This document shows, piece by piece, positions 1 through 7,111 of a stretch of DNA of 12,440 nt. The DNA lies in contig CAIXCO010000127.1 in NCBI GenBank assembly GCA_903917955.1, forward strand, positions 1-12,440, written 5' to 3'. The DNA comes from an uncultured Chlorobiaceae bacterium. GTDB taxonomy: Bacteria > Bacteroidota > Chlorobiia > Chlorobiales > Chlorobiaceae. Each line of letters starts with the position of its first letter. Within the stretch, counting starts at the first letter, position 1. The notes below the pieces were generated by a model that was not told where the DNA came from, ran no database searches, and saw nothing but the letters and a program-made list of their open reading frames with translations. The translations under genes and the position numbers were made by a program.

Positions 1-43
1 CGACCAGCTTCGCGGCGAACTCTATGCAACCGTGACCTTCTAA
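1..43 (+). CDS. 3' end of a gene, possibly an outer-membrane beta-barrel protein
   Basis: Only the last 13 codons and the TAA stop (41-43) lie in the window, in the frame that begins at base 2. The peptide ends in ...GELYATVTF. A final phenylalanine preceded by alternating hydrophobic residues (L, A, V at every second place) fits the last strand of outer-membrane beta-barrel proteins, where it serves as the assembly signal. A strong terminator starts 25 bases after the stop, which supports this being a true gene end. The family assignment rests on very few residues and is an inference; the rest of the gene lies outside the window. Confidence 0.5.
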   Translation, partial: DQLRGELYATVTF

Positions 44-68
44 GTCACCGCTTCAACTCTCAACATGG

Positions 69-97
69 AAAGCCGCAGGCGACTGCGGCTTTTTTTT
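69..97 (+). terminator. Rho-independent terminator of the upstream gene
   Basis: An 8-bp GC-rich stem (71-78 with 83-90) encloses the loop GCGA, a GNRA-type tetraloop. It is followed by seven T (91-97), and two A at 69-70 can extend the pairing into the T run. It ends transcription of the gene that stops at 43 and isolates the universal stress protein group. Confidence 0.9.
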
Positions 98-406
98 ACC
101 TTAGCATCCCTAAATAGCTATTTTTGTTGCACAGGTTCCAATCCTGCTGATAACAATTGAAACATTACCTATTTTTCACGATATTGGGAGAGAATCCTTA
201 ATAGCGTGTGCAAACAGAGAACTCCCGTTATACTGCAATGGTGAGATCTGTTCCTTTTTATTTGAAGTTCAGTTTTTCGTATTGAAGACCCGGCTTGCGC
301 GTGCAAGCACAATAAGTGTCTGACTGGAAGACCAGTTGTACTGTTCTTTTTACTAATACGTCATAATATTTAATTATTCCAATAACTTAAATACAACAGC
401 GGTACT
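98..406 (+). other. Non-coding leader region before the universal stress protein gene
   Basis: About 310 bases without a convincing gene. It becomes A/T-rich towards the end. A 6-bp hairpin (293-298 with 303-308, loop GCGT) and a 5-bp hairpin (323-327 with 332-336, loop AAGA) lie close together. The second can be replaced by an alternative, weaker hairpin (329-347) that runs into a T-rich stretch ending at 351. A TATACT hexamer (229-234) resembles a -10 box but has no good -35 partner. The promoter of the 407-2737 group is expected somewhere here, but I cannot place it. Confidence 0.5.
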
Positions 407-844
407 ATGATTACCATTAAAAAAATCATCTGCCCGGTTGACTTTTCCGAATTGTCGCGCAAGGCGCTGCAGTACGCCAACGAATTTGCAAGGCTCTCCA
501 ACGGAAAAGTCTTTCTGGTCGGCGTTATCGAGAACGACCCAACCATCACCTATTCTCGTGGTCTTGAAAAAGATCGTGCTGAAGAAGAACAGAAACTTGT
601 TGCACTGATCGAAGAGGAGAAAATGGCTGGCATTGTGGCCGATTATGTCATCTACGAAGGATTTGCCGAAGAGTGCATTCTCGACTATGCAAAACGGCAG
701 GAGGCTGACGTCATTATCATGGGCTCACACGGGCGCCGTGGCCTGAAACGCATGATCCTCGGAAGCGTTGCTGAGCATGTCATCCGGCGTGCCCCTTGCC
801 CGGTGCTTGTTGTCAAAGAGAATGAGCATGAGTTTATCGATTAA
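407..844 (+). CDS. Universal stress protein, UspA family, ATP-binding type
   Basis: A single-domain cytoplasmic protein of 145 residues, the usual length for the family. It opens with the typical first strand IKKIICPVDFS, in which Asp12 is the usual adenine-contacting acid. The ATP-binding signature G-x2-G-x9-G-S is complete: Gly106, Gly109, then nine residues to Gly119-Ser120, followed by the closing strand CPVLVVK. It should therefore belong to the nucleotide-binding branch rather than the non-binding UspA-like branch. Such proteins usually form dimers and adjust stress responses or a partner protein. A transporter gene begins 64 bases after the stop, so regulation of that transporter is a reasonable inference. 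ATG is the start; no Shine-Dalgarno sequence is visible. Confidence 0.93.
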   Translation: MITIKKIICPVDFSELSRKALQYANEFARLSNGKVFLVGVIENDPTITYSRGLEKDRAEEEQKLVALIEEEKMAGIVADYVIYEGFAEECILDYAKRQEADVIIMGSHGRRGLKRMILGSVAEHVIRRAPCPVLVVKENEHEFID

Positions 845-908
845 AAGGGCGCAACACAAATGAGTTATTTGCATTACATTTTTTTCTAAACAATCAAAGA
901 AAACTTTT

Positions 909-2486
909 ATGGCACAAAATGTCAGAAACGTTTCCCAAACCGAAGAGGTCTCAAGCACCCGCAGGGTTATTGCGGCTTCCTCGGTAGGGACGCTCATTGA
1001 GTGGTATGACTTTTATATTTTCGGTACGCTTGCGAAAATCATTTCTGAACAGTTTTTTCCAAAAGACAATCCGACGGCGGCACTGCTTGCCACTCTGGCG
1101 ACCTTTGCGGCAGGCTTTGTAATCAGGCCCTTCGGCGCACTCTTCTTCGGGCGCCTTGGTGACCTTATCGGACGGAAGTACACCTTTCTTGTGACCCTGG
1201 TGATCATGGGCGGCTCCACCTTTGCAATCGGTCTTGTTCCCGGCTATAAAACGATCGGCTTTTTTGCTCCAGCGATTGTCTTCATTTTACGGCTGCTGCA
1301 GGGTCTTGCTCTTGGAGGTGAGTATGGCGGTGCGGCCACTTATGTAGCCGAACACTCTCCAGCTGGCCAACGGGGCTTCTGGACCAGCTTTATTCAGACA
1401 ACAGCAACCTTGGGTCTTTTTCTGGCACTCGGTGTTATTCTTGTTGTCCGTCAGACGCTTGGTGTTGAAACCTTCTCTGACTGGGGATGGCGCATTCCGT
1501 TCATCCTTTCAGCACTCTTGGTCGGAGTTTCGGTATTTATCCGCATGAGGATGTCGGAATCACCGATGTTTGTGAAGATGAAAAAAGAGGGCAAAACCTC
1601 CGCAAACCCGCTGGCCGAGAGCTTCAAGCAGAAGGATAACCTGAAAATGGTACTGATTGCCCTTCTTGGTGCAACCGCTGGTCAGGGTGTAGTATGGTAC
1701 ACCGGTCAGTTCTACGCACTCTCCTTTTTGCAGAATGCCTGTAACGTTGAATTTGTGCAGAGCAACGTGATCATTTCGATCGCCCTGCTTATCGGCACAC
1801 CATTCTTCATTGTCTTTGGTGCGCTTTCCGACAAAATCGGACGAAAGTACATCATGATGGCCGGTATGCTTATTGCGGTCATCTCCTACAAGCCTATTTA
1901 CCAGGCAATGTATGACGAGGCTGCACTGAAAACAAAAGTTGAGATGGTTGATAAAACTACCGTCGAAACCAAAGAGGCTGTCAAAGGCACCGACAACGTC
2001 ACCACAACCGTGACGAAGAAAACTTATGAAGATGGCACAACCTACAAAGAGACCGTCAAATTAACCGTACCGATCGATCTGGTAAAAAAAGCTGAACTTG
2101 CGGCTGCCGACAAACTGAAGCCAGAGACAAAAAAGGAGGTAACCCTTCCCCAGAACTCTTACTACAAGATGATTGGCTTTGTCTTGATTCAGGTTATTTT
2201 TGTCACCATGGTCTACGGCCCGATTGCTGCGTTCCTGGTTGAAATTTTCCCGACCCGCATCCGCTACACCTCGATGTCATTGCCTTACCATATCGGCAAC
2301 GGCGTCTTCGGCGGCCTGGTGCCGCTTATTTCAACCCGTCTTGTTGAAGCAACCCGTCCGGCACCAGGCCTTCCGCCTGCAGATCCACTTGCCGGCCTCA
2401 TGTACCCGATACTGATTGCAAGCGTAAGCTTTGTAATTGGAATGCTGTACATCTCCAACAAAACCAACAACATGGACGTTGAATAA
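909..2486 (+). CDS. MFS transporter, metabolite:H+ symporter (MHS, ProP/KgtP/ShiA-like) family
   Basis: An inner-membrane proton symporter of 525 residues with about 12 hydrophobic segments, six on each side of a cytoplasmic loop near 213-246. Residues 24-39, with TLIEWYDFYIFGT, are typical of the MHS family. The MFS signature GRLGDLIGRK is at 81-90 between helices 2 and 3, and its second copy, SDKIGRKY, is at 307-314 between helices 8 and 9. LRLLQGLALGGEYGGA (128-142) is the usual helix 4. The substrate cannot be read from sequence; relatives move organic acids, proline, betaine or shikimate. Between helices 9 and 10, residues about 335-417 form a long hydrophilic loop rich in Thr, Lys and Val that is predicted to be periplasmic; compact MHS members lack it. 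The gene follows the stress protein and precedes a small membrane protein gene by 26 bases. Confidence 0.93.
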   Translation: MAQNVRNVSQTEEVSSTRRVIAASSVGTLIEWYDFYIFGTLAKIISEQFFPKDNPTAALLATLATFAAGFVIRPFGALFFGRLGDLIGRKYTFLVTLVIMGGSTFAIGLVPGYKTIGFFAPAIVFILRLLQGLALGGEYGGAATYVAEHSPAGQRGFWTSFIQTTATLGLFLALGVILVVRQTLGVETFSDWGWRIPFILSALLVGVSVFIRMRMSESPMFVKMKKEGKTSANPLAESFKQKDNLKMVLIALLGATAGQGVVWYTGQFYALSFLQNACNVEFVQSNVIISIALLIGTPFFIVFGALSDKIGRKYIMMAGMLIAVISYKPIYQAMYDEAALKTKVEMVDKTTVETKEAVKGTDNVTTTVTKKTYEDGTTYKETVKLTVPIDLVKKAELAAADKLKPETKKEVTLPQNSYYKMIGFVLIQVIFVTMVYGPIAAFLVEIFPTRIRYTSMSLPYHIGNGVFGGLVPLISTRLVEATRPAPGLPPADPLAGLMYPILIASVSFVIGMLYISNKTNNMDVE

Positions 2487-2512
2487 CCAAGAACCATTTA
2501 ATTTCATCCATT

Positions 2513-2737
2513 ATGTCAGCAATAAAAAAGATGTTCGGGATTCTCTGGTCACTCATGGGGGTAGGTATCATCCCCTTGGTGATCATGCAGGCCATGAAAG
2601 AGATTGCCGCAAAACCCAGTGAAGAGAACTGGATTTTCTGGTCGATCGTCATTGTCGTCCTTATGCCTATTATCTCATTCAGTCTCATTATCTTTGGGGT
2701 GTTTGCGCTGAAAGGTGAGTATGACGTGCTTGAATAG
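2513..2737 (+). CDS. Small two-helix membrane protein, function unknown
   Basis: A 74-residue protein with two hydrophobic helices (about 9-27 and 40-65) and a short charged loop between them (residues 29-39). Lysines at 5-6 and at 67 put both ends in the cytoplasm by the positive-inside rule. It ends in the conserved-looking ALKGEYDVLE. I recognise no catalytic motif. It starts 26 bases after the symporter stop and a terminator follows 33 bases after its own stop, so it is almost certainly cotranscribed with the symporter. From memory, similar short proteins occur beside MHS transporters in Bacteroidota, but I cannot verify that here. A role as transporter accessory subunit is inferred only from position. 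Its start has no Shine-Dalgarno sequence. Confidence 0.8.
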   Translation: MSAIKKMFGILWSLMGVGIIPLVIMQAMKEIAAKPSEENWIFWSIVIVVLMPIISFSLIIFGVFALKGEYDVLE

Positions 2738-2770
2738 CCATTAAAGCACACACCTGTTCTTTTTTCTCAA

Positions 2771-2807
2771 GGAAAAGCCGCATCTTTCGTGCGGCTTTTC
2801 CTTTTTT
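2771..2807 (+). terminator. Rho-independent terminator of the stress protein/symporter group
   Basis: A perfect 12-bp stem (2771-2782 with 2790-2801) has a seven-base loop, TCTTTCG, and is followed by six T (2802-2807). It lies between the small membrane protein gene and uvrC. Because uvrC starts only 33 bases after the T run, the uvrC promoter must lie within or very near this element, or some transcription must read through. Confidence 0.95.
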
Positions 2808-2840
2808 GGGGAAAAGAGAAAAACCAACCCCCTTTGACCG

Positions 2841-4724
2841 ATGGATATTCAGGATGACGCCGCAGAGCGCACCGACATAAAAAAAGCTCTGGCTGAAAAA
2901 CTTGCCACGCTACCTGCCTCTCCAGGTGTCTATCAGTTCAAAAATGCAAGTGGCAGGGTAATCTACGTCGGCAAGGCAAAAAACCTCCGCAACAGGGTTC
3001 GCTCCTATTTCAGAAACCGGCAGCAACTCTACGGTAAAACCCTGGTACTGGTCACCCATATTGCTGATTTCGAGCTCATTATCACCTCTTCGGAGGTCGA
3101 AGCGCTGATTTTGGAAAACAACATGATCAAGGAGTTGAAGCCGCGCTACAACGTGAACCTCAAGGACGACAAAACCTACCCCTACCTTGTCATCACCAAC
3201 GAGCCGTTTCCCCGCATTCTCATCAGCCGCCAGCGAAGAAAGGATGGCTCGACATGGTTCGGCCCCTATACTGAATCCCGTCAGCTCCACTCCATCCTTG
3301 ACCTTATCGGCTCCATTTTTCCTCTGCGAAGCTGCAAACATCGCCTGAGCGAGGAGAATATTACGGCAAAAAAATACAAGGTTTGCCTCGACTACCACAT
3401 CCACAAGTGCAAGGGAGCGTGTGAAGGACGGCAGCCGGAAGAGGAGTATCTCCTTATGATCGAAGAGATTATTCGTCTCCTGAAGGGCAAGACCTCCACC
3501 ATGATACGCTCGCTCACCAGCTCCATGCAGCTCTTTGCCAGCGAGCTGAAGTTCGAGCAGGCTGCGGAGATAAAAACGCAACTGGAGAGCCTGAAGCGTT
3601 ACGCAGAAAAGCAGAAGGTGGTGGCGGGTGATGGTCTCGACAGGGATGTTTTTGCGGTTGCCACCGGAGAGGAGGATGGCTGTGGCGTCATCTTCAAAAT
3701 TCGGGAGGGCAAACTGCTCGGCTCGCAGCACATTTACATGAACAACACTGCGGGAGAGAGCAACGCCGGACTTCAGGCAAGGGTGATGGAAAAATATTAT
3801 CTCGAAACCCTTGAGCTTGTGCCTGATGAAATTCTGCTTCAGGAGACTCTTGGTGCCGACGAGGAGGAGACGCTGAGAGCCTTCATCCAGGAAAAACAGC
3901 GAGAGGAAGGGACGGAGAAAAAGATAATCCGATTTGTGGTGCCTCAAATTGGAGAAAAGGCCCAACTGGTCGAGATGTGCCGCCAGAATGCCCGCCACCA
4001 TCTGGAGGAGTACCTGATCCAGAAACAGAAACGGGGCGAAGCGGTGCGCGAGCACTACGGCCTTACCGCCCTCCGCGAACTGCTCCATCTGCCGAAACTC
4101 CCCCAGCGGATTGAGTGTTTCGATAACTCCCACCTTCAGGGCACCGATTATGTGAGCTCGATGGTCTGTTTTGAGAAGGGTAAACCCAAAAAAGCGGATT
4201 ACCGGAAATTTAAAATGACGAGTTTTGAAGGGTCAGATGACTATGCTGCCATGGAGGAGGTGATCCGGCGGCGCTACAGCGGCTCTCTTGCAACCGCACT
4301 CCCCTTGCCTGACCTTATTGTGGTCGATGGCGGCAAAGGGCAGGTCAATACCGCGTTTCACACCCTGACTTCTCTCGGAATCTCCATCCCCGTTATCGGT
4401 CTGGCGAAACGTCTTGAGGAGATCTTTACACCGCAGGCCAGCGACCCCTTTAATCTGCCAAAGACCTCGCCGGCACTCAAACTGCTCCAGCAACTGCGCG
4501 ATGAGGCACACCGTTTTGCCATCACCTATCACCGTCAACTGAGATCGGAACGAACCCTTAAAACCGAACTTACGACGATCAAGGGAATTGGTGAAAAGAG
4601 CGCATTCATGCTGCTTGAGCGCTTCGGCTCCGTTGATGGTGTGGCCCGGGCAACCCTTGAGGAGCTGACGGCGGCGGCAGGTAAAAAAACAGCGGAGGCT
4701 CTCTACCATTTTTACCATCCGTAA
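2841..4724 (+). CDS. uvrC: Excinuclease ABC subunit C
   Basis: UvrC makes both incisions around a DNA lesion marked by UvrA/UvrB in nucleotide excision repair. All domains are present over 627 residues. The GIY-YIG nuclease (27-105) carries PGVYQF and IYVGKAKNLRNRV and makes the 3' cut. Cys166, Cys182, Cys190 and Cys194 match the iron-sulfur cysteines of E. coli UvrC. The UVR (UvrB-binding) helix pair is near 225-260. The RNase H-like 5' nuclease has CFDNSH (Asp428), the SDDYAAMEEV acids (466-467), VVDGGKGQ (Asp496) and DEAHRFAI (His557). A helix-hairpin-helix DNA-binding tail (578-625) contains IKGIGEKSA. No key residue is missing. The ATG start leaves a normal 25-residue extension before the nuclease. 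A terminator sits just upstream; none is seen after the gene. Confidence 0.98.
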   Translation: MDIQDDAAERTDIKKALAEKLATLPASPGVYQFKNASGRVIYVGKAKNLRNRVRSYFRNRQQLYGKTLVLVTHIADFELIITSSEVEALILENNMIKELKPRYNVNLKDDKTYPYLVITNEPFPRILISRQRRKDGSTWFGPYTESRQLHSILDLIGSIFPLRSCKHRLSEENITAKKYKVCLDYHIHKCKGACEGRQPEEEYLLMIEEIIRLLKGKTSTMIRSLTSSMQLFASELKFEQAAEIKTQLESLKRYAEKQKVVAGDGLDRDVFAVATGEEDGCGVIFKIREGKLLGSQHIYMNNTAGESNAGLQARVMEKYYLETLELVPDEILLQETLGADEEETLRAFIQEKQREEGTEKKIIRFVVPQIGEKAQLVEMCRQNARHHLEEYLIQKQKRGEAVREHYGLTALRELLHLPKLPQRIECFDNSHLQGTDYVSSMVCFEKGKPKKADYRKFKMTSFEGSDDYAAMEEVIRRRYSGSLATALPLPDLIVVDGGKGQVNTAFHTLTSLGISIPVIGLAKRLEEIFTPQASDPFNLPKTSPALKLLQQLRDEAHRFAITYHRQLRSERTLKTELTTIKGIGEKSAFMLLERFGSVDGVARATLEELTAAAGKKTAEALYHFYHP

Positions 4725-4782
4725 ATATTCCCTTTCGCACCCCTGCCCGCGCTCCGGACTGTTTTTGTTAAGAAAATTCTGT

Positions 4783-4790
4783 TATATTTG
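4783..4790 (+). promoter_or_regulatory. Possible -10 element upstream of the TPR gene
   Basis: TATATTTG occurs 51 to 58 bases before the ATG at 4841, inside the A/T-rich part of the 116-base gap after uvrC. Its first six bases resemble a sigma-70 -10 box, and the whole fits the Bacteroidota-type TAnnTTTG motif. A TTTG (4764-4767) lies upstream at a 15-base distance, somewhat shorter than expected for that motif. No good TTGACA-type box is at 17 bases. The gap is the longest one between genes after 2841, so a promoter is plausible, but the assignment is weak. Confidence 0.25.
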
Positions 4791-4840
4791 CTCTTGTGTA
4801 CCGCGACGCACTGAACTGAAGAAACTCTTTACGATTGCTT

Positions 4841-6238
4841 ATGAATGTGCCTGATTTTTTCGACGATAACCGCCATTACCCAACGGGTGCATCAGGAAAA
4901 GAACAGCCCGACCTTGATGGTCTTGATTCGATGTTTGATTCGGAGGATCTGCTTGAGCGGATCGTCCAATATAATGAAGAGGGGTTCCAGCTTGAGGCGC
5001 TTGCCGTTGCGCGTCGTCTTGCTGAAATAGCACCCTCGAACACTGAGAGCTGGTTTTACCTTGGCAACTGCCTGACCCTCAACGGCTCTTTTGAAGAGGC
5101 TCTCGAAGCCTTTCAAAAAGCTTCAGTCTTCAGCCCGATGGACAGCGAAATGCGCCTGAATCTGGCGCTTGCCTGGTTCAACACCGGCGACCACGAGGAG
5201 GCGATCAAGGAGCTTGACGATATGATTGTTGATTCCTTGATTGAAAAGGAGTACCACTACTACAGGGGTATCATTTTGCAGCGACTTGAGCAGATTGAAG
5301 AAGCAGAATCGAACTTCGAATACGCCCTTACGCTTGATACAGAGTTTGCTGATGCGTGGTATGAGCTTGCCTACTGCAAGGATGTACTTGGCAAGCTTGA
5401 GGAGAGCACCGCATGCTACCGAAAAACGCATGATTATGACCCGTACAATATTAATGCATGGTACAATAATGGTCTTGTACTGAGCAAAATGAAGCGCTAC
5501 GACGAGGCGCTCGACTGTTACGACATGGCCATCGCCATTTCCGATGATTTCAGCTCAGCCTGGTATAACCGGGCAAACGTCTTGGCCATTACCGGGCGTA
5601 TTGAGGAGGCGGCTGAGAGCTATCTGAAAACACTGGAGTATGACCCGGACGATATCAACGCCCTCTATAACCTTGGCATAGCCTACGAAGAGCTTGAGGA
5701 GTACACCGAGGGTATTATCTGCTACCGCCGCTGCATTGAGCTGAGCAGTGATTTCGGTGACGCATGGTTTGCCCTTGCCTGTTGCCACGAAGCGCTTGAT
5801 GAGTACGAAGAGGCATTTACAGCAACCAGGGAGGCTTTGAAGTTAGCGCCCGAGAGCATCGAGTTCCTGCTGCTCAAGGCGGAGATCGAGTACAATCTGA
5901 ACGATCTTGAAACCTCCATTGCGACCTACCAGCAGATAATGACGCTTGATCCTGAAAATCCGCAGATATGGGTCGATTTTGCCATCGTGCTCCGGGAGGC
6001 TGGCCAGATTAATGCCTCCATTGATGCGCTGCAGCAATCACTGAAGCTTCAGCCGCTGTCGGCCGATGCCCACTTTGAAATTGCCGCCGCCTATTTTGCC
6101 ATGGGCGACAAGCTTAGTACACTCAAGGCGCTCAGCAAGGCATTCAAAATTGACCCGGAAAAGAAAGAGCTGTTTCAGAGCACCTTTCCGGAGCTCTATC
6201 AGCAGGATTCCGTCCGTCGGATGCTCGGAATTGCATGA
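4841..6238 (+). CDS. Tetratricopeptide repeat protein with 12 tandem TPRs
   Basis: This protein of 465 residues is mainly a TPR superhelix, a scaffold for protein binding. From residue 34 to 441 it divides into twelve consecutive 34-residue TPR units without a single gap. Most begin with a pattern such as xxAWYxLA and end in LDPxx, for example ADAWYELAYC, INAWYNNGLV and SSAWYNRANV. An acidic N-terminal stretch (about 1-33) and a 24-residue tail surround the repeats. There is no signal peptide or membrane helix, so it should be cytoplasmic. I chose the ATG at 4841 over the in-frame TTG at 4835, which would add only two residues. The stop overlaps the aroE start in ATGA, so translation of the two is probably coupled. 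Partner and function are unknown. Confidence 0.93.
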   Translation: MNVPDFFDDNRHYPTGASGKEQPDLDGLDSMFDSEDLLERIVQYNEEGFQLEALAVARRLAEIAPSNTESWFYLGNCLTLNGSFEEALEAFQKASVFSPMDSEMRLNLALAWFNTGDHEEAIKELDDMIVDSLIEKEYHYYRGIILQRLEQIEEAESNFEYALTLDTEFADAWYELAYCKDVLGKLEESTACYRKTHDYDPYNINAWYNNGLVLSKMKRYDEALDCYDMAIAISDDFSSAWYNRANVLAITGRIEEAAESYLKTLEYDPDDINALYNLGIAYEELEEYTEGIICYRRCIELSSDFGDAWFALACCHEALDEYEEAFTATREALKLAPESIEFLLLKAEIEYNLNDLETSIATYQQIMTLDPENPQIWVDFAIVLREAGQINASIDALQQSLKLQPLSADAHFEIAAAYFAMGDKLSTLKALSKAFKIDPEKKELFQSTFPELYQQDSVRRMLGIA

Positions 6239-7080
6239 AAAGAGCGACAAAAATCCTCGGCCTTATTGGTCGTGCCGTTGACTATTCATACTCGCCGCTC
6301 ATCCATAACAGGGCGTGCGAGCTGCTTGGGCTTGAGTACCACTATACCATCTTCAATATTGCAGAGCCCTGCATGATCGGTGATGCCCTTCGCGGGGCAA
6401 AAGCACTCGGAATTGCAGGGTTCAACGTCACCATCCCTTATAAAAAAAACGTCGTACCCTTTCTCGACGCCCTCTCCGAAGAGGCAGCCTCCATTCGAGC
6501 GGTCAACACCATCGTCAACGAGGGGGGAAAACTGATCGGTCACAACACCGATATTGCCGGATTTGCCGCACCCCTTCTGCCTTACCAAGAGAGCATAAAA
6601 GGCAAAACCCTCTCCATTTTTGGCGGCGGTGGAGCGGCACTGGCGGCCATCGAAGCGTTTAACCGCTTTTTTGCTCCAAAAGAGATTCTGCTCTTTGTGC
6701 GTAACCCGGAGAAAACCCGCGCGCTGCTTAAAGAGAGTAGCAATCACAATCTCACGATACTCCACTCAAGCAATCCCGAAAAAGTGAGAGAGTGCCGCGT
6801 TGTTGTCAATGCCACGCCCATCGGAACCAGAGGCAATAACGGCTCTCCCCTCCACCTGGATCGGGAGCTGCTCCATTCCGGCCAGATTGTTTATGACATG
6901 GTCTACAACCCTCTTGAAACTCCCCTCCTGCAGGCAGCAGAGCAGGCTGGAGCCATAACCCTGTCGGGCATTGAGATGCTGATCGGTCAGGCCGAACGCT
7001 CATTCACCCTCTGGACTGGTATGCAGATGCCGACCGCCGCCATAAAAGAGGCACTTCTGCAAGAGATTCAACAACAATAA
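6235..7080 (+). CDS. aroE: Shikimate dehydrogenase (NADP+)
   Basis: AroE reduces 3-dehydroshikimate to shikimate with NADPH, the fourth step of the shikimate pathway to chorismate and the aromatic amino acids. At 281 residues it has the normal length. The substrate site is complete: SYSPLIHN with Ser18 and Ser20, NVTIPYK with catalytic Lys70, and NTDIAGF with catalytic Asp106. The Rossmann glycine loop reads GGGGAA (130-135) instead of the common GAGGAA, a mild change. VRNPEK (155-160) lies where the NADP phosphate-binding residues are expected. NATPIGT (192-198), DMVYNPLETPLL (221-232) and GIEMLIGQA (245-253) are further family signatures. Its ATG overlaps the stop of the TPR gene by four bases; lspA follows after 31 bases. 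Confidence 0.96.
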   Translation: MKRATKILGLIGRAVDYSYSPLIHNRACELLGLEYHYTIFNIAEPCMIGDALRGAKALGIAGFNVTIPYKKNVVPFLDALSEEAASIRAVNTIVNEGGKLIGHNTDIAGFAAPLLPYQESIKGKTLSIFGGGGAALAAIEAFNRFFAPKEILLFVRNPEKTRALLKESSNHNLTILHSSNPEKVRECRVVVNATPIGTRGNNGSPLHLDRELLHSGQIVYDMVYNPLETPLLQAAEQAGAITLSGIEMLIGQAERSFTLWTGMQMPTAAIKEALLQEIQQQ

Positions 7081-7111
7081 CCCACTCTCAGCCCCAAGGG
7101 CATTTCGACTC

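Noticed and set aside
229..234. TATACT as -10 box for the stress protein gene
   Set aside because: The hexamers 16-18 bases upstream do not resemble a -35 box, so it is mentioned only in the leader entry.
238..285. A 15-codon frame in the leader that could be a leader peptide
   Set aside because: No ribosome site, no run of regulatory codons and no adjacent attenuator at suitable distance; short frames of this size occur by chance.
2910..4133. A 407-codon open frame on the minus strand
   Set aside because: It lies wholly inside uvrC, which is complete with all motifs. The minus-strand product has no recognisable domain, and long antisense frames are expected opposite such a gene.
4725..4782. 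Terminator after uvrC
   Set aside because: The only pairing around CCGCGCTCCGG is about 3 bp and is not joined directly to a T run.
4835..4840. TTG start for the 12-repeat TPR protein
   Set aside because: An ATG lies two codons downstream at 4841; the extension adds no conserved residues and has no ribosome site.
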